DNA from: Doryteuthis pealeii
Taxonomy: Eukaryota; Mollusca; Cephalopoda; Myopsida; Loliginidae
Direction: 5' to 3'
Length of the DNA stretch: 64,000 bases
NCBI GenBank assembly: GCA_023376005.1
Contig: CM042143.1
Span: 78,794,778-78,858,777 of the forward strand
Shown one piece after another: positions 40,221 through 50,530 of the stretch; the stretch's first letter is position 1; every line of letters starts with the position of its first letter. A program made the translations under genes and the position numbers. The notes under the pieces were generated by a model. It was not told where the DNA came from and ran no database searches. It was given only the letters and a program-made list of their open reading frames with translations.

Positions 40221-40418
40221 CATATTACACAACCCTCTGCACAAGTAGGATGTGACAAAAGGTCAATTTCTTAAGCAGAGTCTAACAAGTCTGAATTTAG
40301 AGTTTTCCTTCTCATAGACTGGTTACCTAGTCAAGGTTAAAGAGCCCAGTCTGCCTTACTATTTACCCATAGCTGGAGGGAGAGTAGTTGGATTCATACC
40401 TTTCCTAAGGGTATTAGG
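40221..40418 (-). mobile_element. S2 SINE, 5' truncated, with 15-bp target duplication
   Basis: ACTGAATCTCTTATA occurs at 40206-40220 and again at 40419-40433, exactly bordering the insert. The S2 reads from its 3' end (ACAACCCTCTGCACAAGTAG) to GGATTCATACCTTTCCTAAG, so the tRNA head was not copied. This is direct evidence of target-primed insertion, into the LINE relic. Confidence 0.93.
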
Positions 40419-40435
40419 ACTGAATCTCTTATAAT

Positions 40436-40505
40436 TGTCCAAGCTGTGCTACTCATGTGCTGAGTTGGCAAGGGCTGGTAGCACACCCGGTACCTTGTGA
40501 TTTAC
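40436..40505 (-). mobile_element. S1 SINE fragment
   Basis: GTCCAAGCTGTGCTACTCAT, GTGCTGAGTTGGCAAGGGC and CCCGGTACCTTGTGA. The first ~33 bases repeat the end of the S1 at 39748-39782. Confidence 0.75.
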
Positions 40506-41664
40506 ATAAAAGTAAACTTACACTTTCTTGGTTCATTTAGAAGTATACAAATGGATTTGTACAAATGTCATTCTGCTTTTCAACATTAAAAACGTACAAC
40601 GGGTCGATAAATATTTCTCAAAACATGCAAGCATACAGGCAAGTGTTTGCACATTGATATGCAAGGGCACACGTGCAGGCATGCATACGCAAGAGAATGT
40701 AACCACCCCTACATAAACTAGTAAATTATGATGAGAATAAGAATCAAATCCGCAACCGCTACTTTCTGCCACCACAAACACCTCTCCACACCCACCTCAC
40801 CCTCAAAAAGAGAATCTTATACAAAGATATTAACAAAACAATGTAGAGGTAATCAAATCAAAATAAATAAATAAATAAATGAATAAATAAAAAAGATGCT
40901 TAGCGAGGGGCGGGGAGAAAAACAAGAAGGTGAGGGTAAGGACCAACACAAGCAAAAAAAATGGAGGGGGGGGCTTCATTTGGGACATACAGAGTGAGAG
41001 CATTTGCCCAGAGCTGACCTGGGCGGGGAGAGGACAGTTTAAATGGAAAAGGTGTGGGCTATGGGGAGGGGGGGTAAAGTAGCTTTAAGAGGCAAAGCAA
41101 AAGAAACAAGTTTTCCGGGGGGGGGGGAGCCCTCCTCCCACCTCGTCCCTTGCTCATTGATGCTCGTTCACTGTTTCTGCCAAGATGTTTGTTGGTCTTA
41201 ATGAAGAAGCCAGGCTGAAAAGGTTTATCATCAGCTACGTCCACTCAATACGTGCCAGATGAGAGGCTTGTCTGTGGTCAGTGTGCTGGAACCAAGCAGA
41301 GCTGACCAGCCTACCCCAGGGTTGGAGAGGGGGAGTGTAAGGTGATGATAAGAACCCCAGAATCCCATCCGATGCCCCACCCTCTCCACAATCCCTACCC
41401 ACACACCCACTTGTGCTGATCAATGGGCAATTAAGAAGTGCTTCAAGTTATCAAAAGTATAAGTGAATCGAGAGGCCAGCAATTCAGATGTCAGGTATGA
41501 GAGGAGGGTCGGAGAATCGTACGATCAAAGTGGTGAGGGGGGGAGACCAAGGAAAAGTTTATAAACAAAAGTATATGCATGTATCCATGCACAATACATA
41601 TATAAGTGCAGACATACACATAACAGGTACATGTACACAGAAACAAATCAATATATAAAAACAG

Positions 41665-41667
<3 letters not shown>
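40506..41667. other. Unique-looking intergenic DNA, GC-richer in part
   Basis: (AAAT)n near 40862-40888. From 40900 to 41480 the DNA is less AT-rich with G runs. Minus-strand frames 41059-41244 and 41235-41423 are not recognised, and both are proline/glycine-rich from G/C runs. It could be UTR or intron of a gene outside the window. Confidence 0.4.

Positions 41668-41706
<39 letters not shown>
41668..41706. repeat. (TA)n microsatellite
   Basis: About 19 TA units followed by (CATA)n and (CA)n. Confidence 0.95.
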
Positions 41707-41710
<4 letters not shown>

Positions 41711-41955
41711 CATACATACACACACACAATCCAAATATCAAAAACTAAACTAAATTTTTTGTAAAATTAAATAGGTGGTAAAAATCAACTCAATAGAGAT
41801 AAACATTAACTCCTACACACACACTATTATATATATATATAATACATACATACACACACAATCCAAATATCAAAAACTAAACTAAATTTTTGTAAAATTA
41901 AATAGGTGGTAAAATCAACTCAATAGAGATAAACATTAACTCCTACACACACACG

Positions 41956-41975
<20 letters not shown>
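41707..41975. repeat. ~135-bp tandem duplication bordered by microsatellites
   Basis: CACAATCCAAATATCAAAAA, AATTAAATAGGTGGTAAAA, CAACTCAATAGAGATAAACA and TTAACTCCTACACACACAC occur in order at about 41725-41825 and again at 41855-41955. The copies differ by single-base indels in A/T runs. (TA)n arrays sit at both junctions. Confidence 0.93.

Positions 41976-41992
<17 letters not shown>
41955..41992. repeat. (TA)n microsatellite
   Basis: About 18 TA units; the LINE 3' fragment begins seven bases later. Confidence 0.95.
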
Positions 41993-41994
<2 letters not shown>

Positions 41995-41998
41995 CTAT

Positions 41999-42528
41999 AA
42001 GAGGTATAAAGATTGCTTAAAAAACAACCTTGTAAAAATAAAAATAAGTCCTGACAACTGGGAAAAGCTGGCACTAAAGAGAACTGACTGGAGAGTTCAT
42101 GTGGATGATGGCTGTACCAGTTATGAGAGTGAAAGAATCGTGCATGAAAACCTAAAGCGTCAACTTCGAAAGGGTTACACCTGTCATATTGGAGAGAACA
42201 TGGAGGGTTGGAAGTGTCTGACATGTGGTCGAGTTTTGCTTTCGATGGCTGGCTATGTCAATCATAGGAAATCTCACCTGGGTCAATCCATGCAGATTCC
42301 AGGAGTAAATAATGTGTCTTGTGCTATATGTGGCAAGGTCTGTAAGTCGGCTTCTGGTCTTAAGAGACATATGGTGGTGCATAAGCATCAAATTTTATCA
42401 TCTGATTCATCTGAATCATCTCATTCAACAGGGAACAATGTCATATTTGCGTCAAACTTTGTAGATCTGCAGCAGGTTTGATGAGTCATTTGAGGGCTCA
42501 TATTGTGAGGGACGGCAATGATCTGTAA
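41999..42528 (+). pseudogene. LINE 3' fragment: end of RT protein with C2H2 zinc fingers
   Basis: An open frame without a start (41999-42480) reads NWEKLALKRTDWRVHVDDGC and SYESERIVHENLKRQLRKGY, a linker I associate with molluscan LINE proteins ending in zinc fingers. Then come CLTCGRVLLSMAGYVNHRKSH (CX2C...HX3-4H type) and CAICGKVCKSASGLKRHMVVH. A +1 shift near 42440 moves the third finger, CHICVKLCRSAAGLMSHLRAH, into another frame that ends RDGNDL and TAA (42526-42528). The finger residues are intact, so the break looks recent. The ATG at 42101 is internal and not a real start. A free-standing zinc-finger gene is less likely given the linker and the 5' truncation at (TA)n. Nucleic-acid binding during target choice is the usual proposal for such fingers. 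Confidence 0.75.
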
Positions 42529-42540
42529 AGATTATGCTAT

Positions 42541-42545
<5 letters not shown>

Positions 42546-42588
<43 letters not shown>
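42546..42588. repeat. (TA)n microsatellite
   Basis: About 21 TA units, 18 bases after the LINE stop codon; possibly the element's 3' tail. Confidence 0.95.
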
Positions 42589-42590
<2 letters not shown>

Positions 42591-42932
42591 TCTATTTTGG
42601 CAGCATGTTATTATCTAAGCAGATTTTGTTAAAGACCATGTAATAATTTTCAAGCGCAGATGTTTAAGTCTTCTTGTCATTTTCCATATACCAGGATCCA
42701 GATGGCAGGGAAAATATTCCATATTTTTACCCAAGCAATTTCAATCATTTAACTGGCCATCCTCAGTGGGATTAATGGTTGTAGTTATTGTCTGTTTGGT
42801 ACAAGTTTTATTCATTTGGAAGTTTGGGGGGGGGGGCTAATTCAGGCTTTCTGCAGTTGCCCTGTTGGTTCATCTTATGAGAGACTTAAGAGAAAAGATA
42901 TCTTTTTCAAAAAATGAATTCGTTTTAAATGC

Positions 42933-42935
<3 letters not shown>
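42589..42935. other. Unassigned, possibly LINE 3' UTR or flank
   Basis: Contains a G10 run near 42826. No element recognised. Confidence 0.35.

Positions 42936-42977
<42 letters not shown>
42936..42977. repeat. (TA)n microsatellite
   Basis: About 20 TA units. The flanks ATGGTGTTAATT...AATTAACACCAT (42979-43035) form an inverted repeat beside it. Confidence 0.95.
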
Positions 42978-42981
<4 letters not shown>

Positions 42982-43153
42982 GTGTTAATTTTCTGTAACT
43001 ATAATATGCATGAAACTATTATTAATTAACACCATATTTCATTTAAGATTCTAAACCTGCTCTGCTATTTTAGCATTGAGCACCTTTATATGCTAAAACT
43101 TTTCATATTCATTCTCCATTATATATTATTTATATATATATACATATATATAT

Positions 43154-43395
43154 AGTGATGCTAATAGCTTTTTGATTTAGTTCATCCTGGGATGCACATA
43201 TTTGCCTCGAATGAGTCCAAGGGAAAATGTATGGGTCCCAACTAAAGCCGTCTAACTCCAACCTTGTAACCTATCCTGTGTAATTAGTTTCTAAGAAAAT
43301 AATGAAATGTATTTACAGTTAGCTTGAAATGGAGGAGGGAAGAAAAAAGAAAAACACTGGGACACATGGATACGATTTTACTGCTTCCTTGCATG
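43154..43395 (+). mobile_element. R5 element, copy 2, right end lost
   Basis: AGTGATGCTAATAGCTTTTT, ATCCTGGGATGCACATATTT, GGGTCCCAACTAAAG, CCTATCCTGTGTAATT and AACACTGGGACACATGGATA match R5. The right TIR is missing. Confidence 0.8.
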
Positions 43396-43435
43396 TGGCA
43401 TAACAGTTGGTTTGTAGAGACCATTTCATTATGAT

Positions 43436-43605
43436 GATAAAATAGATCTGACAAGCCAAGTTTAGATCCTGGACAAGGCTGTTTGCATTTCCTTTTGCAC
43501 TAATGCCGTTGGAAAAGGCATGAATTCTTCTCTTCTCCCTCTAGCTATGGGTAAAATAGTAGGGCAGACAGTGCTCTTTAGCTTTAGGCAACTGGTCTAT
43601 GAGAA
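43436..43605 (+). mobile_element. S2 SINE, partial
   Basis: GACAAGCCAAGTTTAGATCC (B box region), GTTGGAAAAGGCATGAATTC, TAGCTATGGGTAAAATAGTA. It stops at GAGAAGGTTAG, where R2 begins. Confidence 0.7.
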
Positions 43606-43609
43606 GGTT

Positions 43610-44275
43610 AGTTGGTTGATTGTTTGGATTTTACGGCATGTCAACACATTGGGTTATTTTATGTTTTATTAATTCTTGATAGTTACTCAATTTGTTTTAA
43701 AGACATTTTTTTTCTATTTAAACCATAGATGGGACCCTAACAGGTACTACCACTCTGGGTCAGAATGAACCTGGAAGTAATGGTGATGAAGGGGTGTTCT
43801 ACATTCCCCAGACCTCCAGAACTGGAACTTCACCATCGGATAGAGTTTAACGTCATTCCCAGCACATGAAGACCCTTAGCCACCACCTTCTAGCACCCAT
43901 ATGATAAAAAGGGTTGGGGGTTGCCATAAGGGCAATAGGGTCGGGACAATCATATAGGTGTGCTTGACATGACCAGCCAATTGATCAGAGGGGCCTCTCC
44001 GACCGCTCATCTAGCCTAAGTAAGGGCCAAAATGGACTGCTCAGCCACCAGGATTCCATCCTTAAGCATCACGGTCGGCACCCAAAGCCAACAGGTGGCC
44101 CTATTGGGGGGGGGTTACCCCTCTTCAGAGGTGCAGTCAGTGTATTCTAGAGCCCCAGCTAACAGGATTGGATGCTGTTTAGTGCCATACCTAGAATATC
44201 CCTTCCTGTAAAGGTTCTTACCCTTCCGATACAGTCAGCATATTCTAAGCCCCGACAACATGGTTTCATAAGATT
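43610..44275 (+). repeat. R2 repeat, longest copy
   Basis: Hairpin module (ACGGCATGTCAACAC...GGGTTATTTTATG), AACAGGTACTACCACTCTGG, GGGTTGCCATAAGGGCAATAG-type block, GACCAGCCAATTGATCAGAG, GGCCTCTCCGACCGCTCATC, CCACCAGGATTCCATCC, GCCAACAGGTGGCCC, GAGGTGCAGTCAGTGTATTC. The right part is present only here and at 56703 and 59945, so other copies are truncated. No frame of length is conserved between copies. Confidence 0.82.
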
Positions 44276-44747
44276 TAATATATATTACCATTCAGGTAAG
44301 GAAATGAGTTTGTTTAATGAACAACCTCTAAGAAAAATATTTTAGAGATCAGAGGAAAAATCAAGACCATCCAGATGGCAATTGATAGAATTAGCTAGGA
44401 TACATAGCCAAGACCTGGAAATCTGAGGACACATGATGTCACTCAGACCAGCAAAAATTACCTGTTAACTCTTTGCCAACCAAATTTCCTCCACGGCTGT
44501 ACAAAATTTTCTTAGTATTTTTTACTTGTAGGATGGGTTTCAAAGTTCCTATCTATTAGTCTCAGAAATCATTCTATTCAAATAAAGTCCAATTATTATT
44601 ATTATTGTAATCCGAGTCCTTCTGCTCAATTATAATGAACTAACCATCAGCAGCATACCATAGGATTGCAGTGGTGGGAGAGCTGCAAAGAGTTAACTGA
44701 ACTGTAGAGCCCTCATACATCAACAGAAGAGTCCTTCACGCAGGCAG
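44276..44747. other. Unique-looking intergenic DNA
   Basis: (ATT)n near 44594-44605. No repeat family or gene recognised. Confidence 0.4.
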
Positions 44748-45060
44748 GCAAGGTGTGTTCAAAAACTATCATAAACAAAGCTGTATTTACAAAAGAGAGG
44801 AACAAAAGAGAGGAACAATGAATAAAAGAGAGGAACAATGAATAAAAGAGAGGAACAATGAATAAAAGATTAGTTTTCTTCAAAATAGTCCTCTTGGCAT
44901 ACAACACACATATTCCAGCTAGTTTTTCAGTGGTCAAAGCACCCCCAAAATTCTTCCTTTGACAGTGTGAAATTTTCTTTTAATGTTTTCCATATCCTCA
45001 AATCTTACTGAATTTTCAATTTAGGAAACAAGAAAAAATTGCATGGAGCTGAAGATTGAG
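44748..45060 (-). pseudogene. mariner-like transposase C-terminus, second lineage
   Basis: The minus strand reads APCNFFLFPKLKIQ, stop, then KENFTLSKEEFWGCFDH, stop, KTSWNMCVVCQEDYFEE and TAA (44870-44872). The order matches the DD(34)D-end and tail of SETMAR-like mariner transposases (LAPCDFFLFPKLK ... YFE). Internal stops make it dead. Between stop codon and terminus GCAAGGTGTGTTCAAAAACT (about 44752) lies a 20-bp tandem repeat. The terminus and the following AAAGCTGTATTTAC are shared with the M2 MITEs, whose transposase source this lineage may be. Confidence 0.78.
44788..44869. repeat. 20-bp tandem repeat, 4 units
   Basis: Unit AAAAGAGAGGAACAATGAAT, near-identical copies, within the mariner 3' untranslated part. 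Confidence 0.92.
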
Positions 45061-45080
45061 TGAGTATGGAGGATGCAGTA

Positions 45081-45390
45081 AATTCGTCAGGGTGGCCTAA
45101 ACTCAGCATCAGCCAGAGCAAGGGAGTATCTCCTTTTTACTAATGCTAGACCAAGGAGATTGTTTTTGCATCTAAGGTGGAGTGCCACACCTACCATTCA
45201 GCTCCTTAATTTATCGCACAGATCCCTGTGCTACTCATATGCTGAGTTGGTGAGGGACGATATCAAACCAGGAACCTTGTGGTTCCTAGTCAGGGACACA
45301 CAGAGAAAAGATCCCTATGCTACTCATATGCTGAGTTGGTGAGGGCCAGTATCAAACCAGGAACCTTGTGGTTCCTAGTCAGGGTGGGGA
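45081..45390 (-). mobile_element. S1 SINE with duplicated head segment
   Basis: Body CAGGGTGGCCTAAACTCAG to TTATCGCACA is single. The segment GATCCCTGTGCTACTCATAT through CCTTGTGGTTCCTAGTCAGG occurs at 45221 and again at 45310, an 89-bp tandem repeat that doubles the B box region. A (CA)n run follows. Confidence 0.88.
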
Positions 45391-47164
45391 CACACACACA
45401 CACACACAGAAAAGCAGAAATGTGTGAAAATAAAGTGACAGAGCAATATATAGAATGGTTATGTGGGCAATAGAAGAAGAGAAAACAAGAAAGAGATAAG
45501 ATACTTTGAAAGAGAGAATGAGAAAGAGGGAACAGAGAAGCAGAAAGAGAGAGAAATAACGATAAGGCTCTTAGAGAGAAAATAGTTTTAAAAGAGAGTG
45601 ATAAGCCAGAAAAGTTGGTAAAGGGGTGGAGCAATGAAAATTTTTTTAAATCAATAGGAAAAAAAAGGGAGGTGAGTGTAGGGGATTGGAGGTGGGGGGA
45701 TGAGATCGATTGAAAGAAACTTCATAAGCAGTCTATTGGCCATGATGGATTTGGGTCGACCAAACAATTTTCTGCCCACATGCACTAATGCACACACTAA
45801 TACCCAAGGGGATACCTTATGACAAGGGGGTAGGTCGAGGTGAAGGACAGGTAATGCAACGTGGGGGGAGGGAGACAGATGGGGGGGGTCTTAGAGAGCA
45901 GGATCATTGGAGAAGGACATTTTTTTTTTTTTTTTAAATAAACACAAACAAGTGTAATGTCCAATTTGAAAAAATGGGCATGGCATGATGGGAGACAATT
46001 TAGCATGGATGGGGGTTAGGAAGAAGTTGGGGGTAGGAATAAAAGCCGGAGCATTAAGTTGGGTCAGTAAAGTGGAACAAAATTTTGTTGTTTATAAGAG
46101 GCCCTTGAAGTTATTTATTTTAACGTTTTTTTGGGGTTTTTTTTGTTTTTTGAAAAAGGGTCAAAGAGAGAGAAAGAGAGAAAAAAGTCAAATGAAGTGG
46201 TGAGAGGAGGAGCAATGGCTTGATTAAATATTTGTAATGACATTGGGATGGATAAAAATAAATTTAAAGAAAGAAAAAAAAAAAAAAAAAAGAAAGGCTG
46301 TTAGAGATGAAAACAATGAAGAAAGACATTAAGAAATTTTCAGAAAATGAAAAGAAAAAATTTCTTTCAAAGAAAAAATAAATAAATAAACAACAAAAAA
46401 AAAACAACAGCAATTATTAAAAATGAAAAAGAAAATATTTTTTCTATAATAGAAAAAAATTAATAATGATGAAAGATTTACTTTAAAAAAATTAATTAAA
46501 ACAAAAAAAATTAAAAATTTAAAAAAATGGGAGAAAAATTCTAGAAAAGGAATGATGTAAAATAATCACTAGGAAAAATTCATAATTTAGGACACTCCCC
46601 CAGCATTATTCTCTACACCCCCTTAAATAAAATAAAAAAATTTTTTTTAAAAGAGACAGAAAAATACTAGAAAAGGAATGATGAAAAATAATCACTGGAA
46701 AAAAATTCATAATTTAGGAAACTGTCCCCCCCCATTCTCTATACCCCCATAAAAAAAATTCACTCAAAATAAAAAAAAATTTTTAAAAACTGAAATCAAT
46801 TAAAAATTTCCCTACTGCCTAATTTTACTCATCCAACAAGACAAGGCAAATTTTGATTAGAATATCAGAATTTTAAAATCTAAAATGAAAAAAAGTTAAA
46901 AATAAAATAACATGAGTTCAAATTTTAGAAAAAGTTAATTTGCTAAAATTAGCCATTGAGCAAAGATGACTAAAGGTGATACAAATGAATGAAAAACTAT
47001 TGACAATAGAACAAGCAGAAAAGAATTAAGTTTACTTCTTACAAGGTCAACTGACAAGTTAAAAATATGACAATGAAGAAACAATTGAAAAAAGAAAAAA
47101 ACAATTCTAAAATTGTGCAAATTTAAATTCTGCACTTTTTCTATTCTCAGATACAATCAGAAGT
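45391..47164. other. Purine- and A-rich intergenic DNA
   Basis: GA-rich at 45470-45610 and 46160-46200, G-rich near 45690 and 45870, then A/T runs. A diverged ~100-bp duplication, GAAAAATTCATAATTTAGGA, lies near 46570 and 46700. Frames of 104, 72 and 73 codons are not recognised. Confidence 0.45.
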
Positions 47165-47461
47165 TTACGTTTGTTTTGTTTTACAGCATATCAACCACGA
47201 TGGGTCATTTAATGCCAGCAAAGTTTTGAATTAAATTCATTTTTAATGAATACTCGTTTTTCTCTATAAACACATTTTTCTATTTAACCCATAGATGAGA
47301 CCCTAACAGATACTACCACTCCGGTCAGAGTGGACCAGGGAGCAATGGTGATAAAGGGATACACCACATTCCCCAAATCTCCAGAACTGGAACCTCACCA
47401 TCAGATAGAGTTTAACATTATTCCCAGGATATGAAGACCCTCAGTCACTGCCTTCTAGAAA
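47165..47461 (+). repeat. R2 repeat, right-truncated
   Basis: TTTACAGCATATCAACCACG, GGGTCATTTAATGCC, AACCCATAGATGAGACCC, CAGAGTGGACCAGGGAGC, GGAACCTCACCATCAGATAG, CACTGCCTTCTAG. Confidence 0.8.
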
Positions 47462-47660
47462 AATTGAAGAGGGTGGGTGACAATTTTAATTTTTTTTGGA
47501 TGATTTGACATATATAATAATTTGATAAAATTACAATTGATCAGAATGTTAAATTTGAAGCGATCTGCTTTGAAAGAAACAATAATAATGTGGCCCGCGC
47601 TAGTTATTTTTTCAATTATCCAACCCACCATAAAAAAGTTTGGTGATCCCTGTCTTATCA
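47462..47660 (-). mobile_element. hAT-like element end (possible)
   Basis: On the minus strand a terminus CAGGGATCACCAAACTTTTT is followed by ATGGTGGGTTGG, similar in style to hAT ends starting CAGGG. The other end was not found; the fragment adjoins R2. Confidence 0.4.
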
Positions 47661-48199
47661 TGTGACCAGGCGATTCTGGGGAAAATAGAATTATGATTTA
47701 GTAGAGTGGAGTCTAGTGGCTCATTTGGGAAAGACATGTTTTTCTGTCTATGTTCACCTCCAACCCTATGCATGTGTGGGTCAACAATACATTGGGTGAA
47801 AAGGCATTCAAGGGAATAAAGTTGTGTACACTTAGAAAATGTTTTATGTTTCCTGATACAAGATGGAACCCAGGGAGAGTCAACTCCCAGACAAAAAGAA
47901 ACATGAGATGAAATACAACACAACAGAAGAACTTTGGGAAACCTGACTATGTACATGTTAAAAATTATTCATTTCTTTCAAATATTTTTTTCCTTTTTGG
48001 AAAAAAAAATTTTTTTAAATTAACTTTAAAAGCTTATGGTGTATGATAAAATAGTGGTCAGCCTGAAATATTGGGCTTATGGTGTATAATAGAATAATGC
48101 TCAGGTTAAAATATTGAAAGGGTTAAAATACAACTGAGACTAAGAAACAAATATTAAAACAGAAGTCCTACCTGTTTTCCAACTCCTTTTTTTTTTCTA
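47661..48199. other. Unassigned, contains 114-codon minus frame
   Basis: The minus-strand frame 47612-47956 is mostly non-repetitive and contains SFCLGVDSPWVPSCIRKHK, but its C-terminal end is the hAT-like DNA and I know no family for it. A coding role is not supported. Tandem ATAATAGTGGTCAG-like text lies near 48050-48110. Confidence 0.3.
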
Positions 48200-48480
48200 T
48201 TTTGGGTTTTATGGCATGTGAACCATTGTTGGGTTATTTTATGCCATTATGTACTACTCATTCTTGTTGAGTATCGAAAATTCTTTATTTGAACTCAATT
48301 TAAAAAAAAAAAAAAAAACATTTTTGTTAACTCATTTTCTTCTATTTAACCCATAGATGGGACCCTAATAGGTACTAATACTCCGGGTCAGGAAGGACTT
48401 GGGAGTAATGGCAATAAAGGGGGTACTCCACACTCCCCAGAGCTCCAGAATTGAAACTGCACCACTAGACTCCAACTCAT
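48200..48480 (+). repeat. R2 repeat, right-truncated
   Basis: TTTTATGGCATGTGAACC, GGGTTATTTTATGCC, AACCCATAGATGGGACCC, ACTCCGGGTCAGGAAGGAC, CCCCAGAGCTCCAGAATTG. Confidence 0.8.
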
Positions 48481-49140
48481 CTTATTCCAAAAATAGAAGC
48501 AGCTTTTAGAGAAGAACCTCGCATGCCAACCTGCCTGACTATTTTTGCCCAGTTGGGACAGTGACCCTACTTTTCAGAGAGCAAGCCAACCAGAATCCAC
48601 AGTATGAAAGAGATTCCTTGATGACATTCCTCTTTTGCATCCAGTTTTTGATTTGTCATTTAGAAACATGCCCCACTCGTGAAAGGAGAATGTCGTAGGT
48701 ACTCAAAGGCAATGATCGTCAACCGTTTTACATGTTTCTTCTGCCAAAACTTGTAAGGTGCAGGATCAGAAGTCAGATTCATGCGAGAGGAAACACAGGT
48801 AATTATATAGGGACAGAAAGAGATCTGAATCTTGCTAATGAAGACACGGTCATGGGGAACAAAACACAAAAGTTATTTTGAAAATCCAGCAGCTTTCGAA
48901 AGATGCCGATCTTCAGATTATGCACACACCAATGGTTTCTAGCCAGCGACTTTTCATTTTAGAAAAGCAGCAAGCGTTACTTTCATCAAGTATTGAAATA
49001 TGAAACCCGTCTGACGGGATTCAAGATGTAAATGACGAAGCAAACAAGGCTTGAAATGAACTAATGAATTTTATTGAAAACCTACCATGATTTTACAGAT
49101 TTCATTCAAACTTTAGATTCAAGCAGATATGACACGCATC
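48481..49140. other. Unique-looking DNA with 69-codon minus frame
   Basis: Minus-strand frame 48660-48869 contains CVSSRMNLTSDPAPYKFWQK in less AT-rich, non-repetitive DNA. It has no recognised domain and no clear splice borders. An exon or UTR is possible but unproven. Confidence 0.25.
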
Positions 49141-49155
49141 ATATATATATATATA

Positions 49156-49440
49156 CCAGCCCCTTCACACAAGTCGGATGTGACACAAGGTCAATTTTTA
49201 AGCAGATTTTAACAGGTTTCAAATTCAGAGATTTCCTTCTCCTAGACTGGTTACCTAGCCAAGTTTAAAGAGCCCAGTCCACCCTACTATTTACCCATAG
49301 CTGGAGGAAGAGTAGTTGGATTCATACCTTTCCCAAGGGTATTAGCGCTATGTTAAATGCAAATAGCCTCATCCAGGATTTGAACTCGGGTGGCAAGTCC
49401 ATTTCCTACGACTCTAATTATTACACCATGCACCTCCAAC
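49156..49440 (-). mobile_element. S2 SINE, full length
   Basis: Tail CCAGCCCCTTCACACAAGTC next to a (TA)n run (49141-49155), body TCTCCTAGACTGGTTACC, head CAGGATTTGAACTCGGG (B box) and AATTATTACACCATGCACCT (A box side), all as complement. One of the two best S2 copies. Confidence 0.9.
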
Positions 49441-49526
49441 ATATGACATAAGACAAGCACATCCAGATATGATATATAAGACTTTACTTACTTTATATGG
49501 TTTAAAGTAAGTTAAAAAAAAGTAAA

Positions 49527-49770
49527 GTCTTGGGGTGGTCTAAAGTCAGTATCAGCCAGATAGCAAGGGAATCTATCCTCTTTTCACTAGTGCTAGACCA
49601 AGGAGATTGTTTTTCAGTGTCTGGGACGGAGCGCCACACCTACCATCAGCTCCTTACTTTACCACACAGATTCCTGTACTATTCATACACTGAGTTGACA
49701 AGGGCCATTATCAAACCAGAAACCTTGTGATTTCTAGTCGGACACTACCTACTGAGCTAAACTGGCCCTC
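49527..49770 (-). mobile_element. S1 SINE, full length
   Basis: 3' end TTGGGGTGGTCTAAAGTCAG; head with TATCAAACCAGAAACC and CTACTGAGCTAAACTGGCCC. (AAT)n follows at 49793. Confidence 0.88.
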
Positions 49771-49837
49771 TGGTTTAAAGTAACAATTACTTTAATAATA
49801 ATAATTTGTTTGCACACAGTTATTTGGATTCAACTCA

Positions 49838-50004
49838 GAATCAGCGTATGAGTAGCACAGATTAGGTAATCTGACCTGGTAAAATGGGGAGCTGATGGCA
49901 GGTGTGGCACTCCACCTCAGAAAAAAAATGATAATCTTCCTGGTCTAGTGCTAGCAAAAAGAGGATAGACTCTTACTGTCCAGCCACTTCACCAACTTTA
50001 CTTA
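49838..50004 (+). mobile_element. S1 SINE, head truncated
   Basis: ATCAGCGTATGAGTAGCACA, GGGGAGCTGATGGCAGGTGT, CTCCACCTCAG, CTGGTCTAGTGCTAGC, and CCACTTCACCAACTTTACTT at the 3' end. Confidence 0.8.
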
Positions 50005-50125
50005 CTTATTCTTATCTCACAGCAACAATTTGCCAAGAGTTATATGATTTCAAGTAACTAATAATAATAATCCTAAGTACACAATCATGTCTTCAGGTAT
50101 CTATTCTTAATAAAAGACAATTTAC

Positions 50126-50530
50126 ACAAATTATATTTGAACCCTAGATGGGTCCCTAACATGTACTACCACTCCTGGTCAGTAGAACCAGGAGTAATGG
50201 CAATAGAGGGGTAATCCACACACTTATTACATAGTTCCAGAGTTTATTTGCACACAGTTATATGATATCAAGTATTCCTATCAAATAAAAATAATTTTCA
50301 ACCAGATCTATTTAACCCATAGAGTAGACTCTAACAGGTATTACCACTTCAAGTTAGAGTGGACCTGGGAGTAATGGCAATGAAGGGGTACTCCATACTC
50401 CCCAGATCTCCAGAACTGAAGTGCCATGATCAGACGCAGTTTGGTGTCATACCAAGGATACCCCATTTTGTGGGGATCTTACCCTTCTGCAGGGGGACAC
50501 AGTATATTCTAAACCCCGCCAAGATAAACA
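50126..50530 (+). repeat. R2 repeat, two partial copies
   Basis: Left piece (about 50140-50250): ACCCTAGATGGGTCCCTAAC, ATGTACTACCACTCC. Second piece (about 50310-50520): AACCCATAGAGTAGACTC, GGACCTGGGAGTAATGGCAA, TGAAGGGGTACTCCATACTC, CTGCAGGGGGACACAGTATA. Confidence 0.7.

Noticed and set aside
42101..42481. Free-standing C2H2 zinc-finger gene
   Set aside because: The upstream in-frame text RTDWRVHVDDGC is LINE-like, there is no proper start, and the third finger is out of frame, so a LINE end is the better reading.
45320..45634. 104-codon minus frame
   Set aside because: It combines a GA-rich run, a (CA)n run and S1 SINE sequence.
47612..47956. 114-codon minus frame as a secreted protein
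   Set aside because: The N-terminus is hydrophobic but the C-terminal end lies in transposon-like DNA, and no family is recognised.
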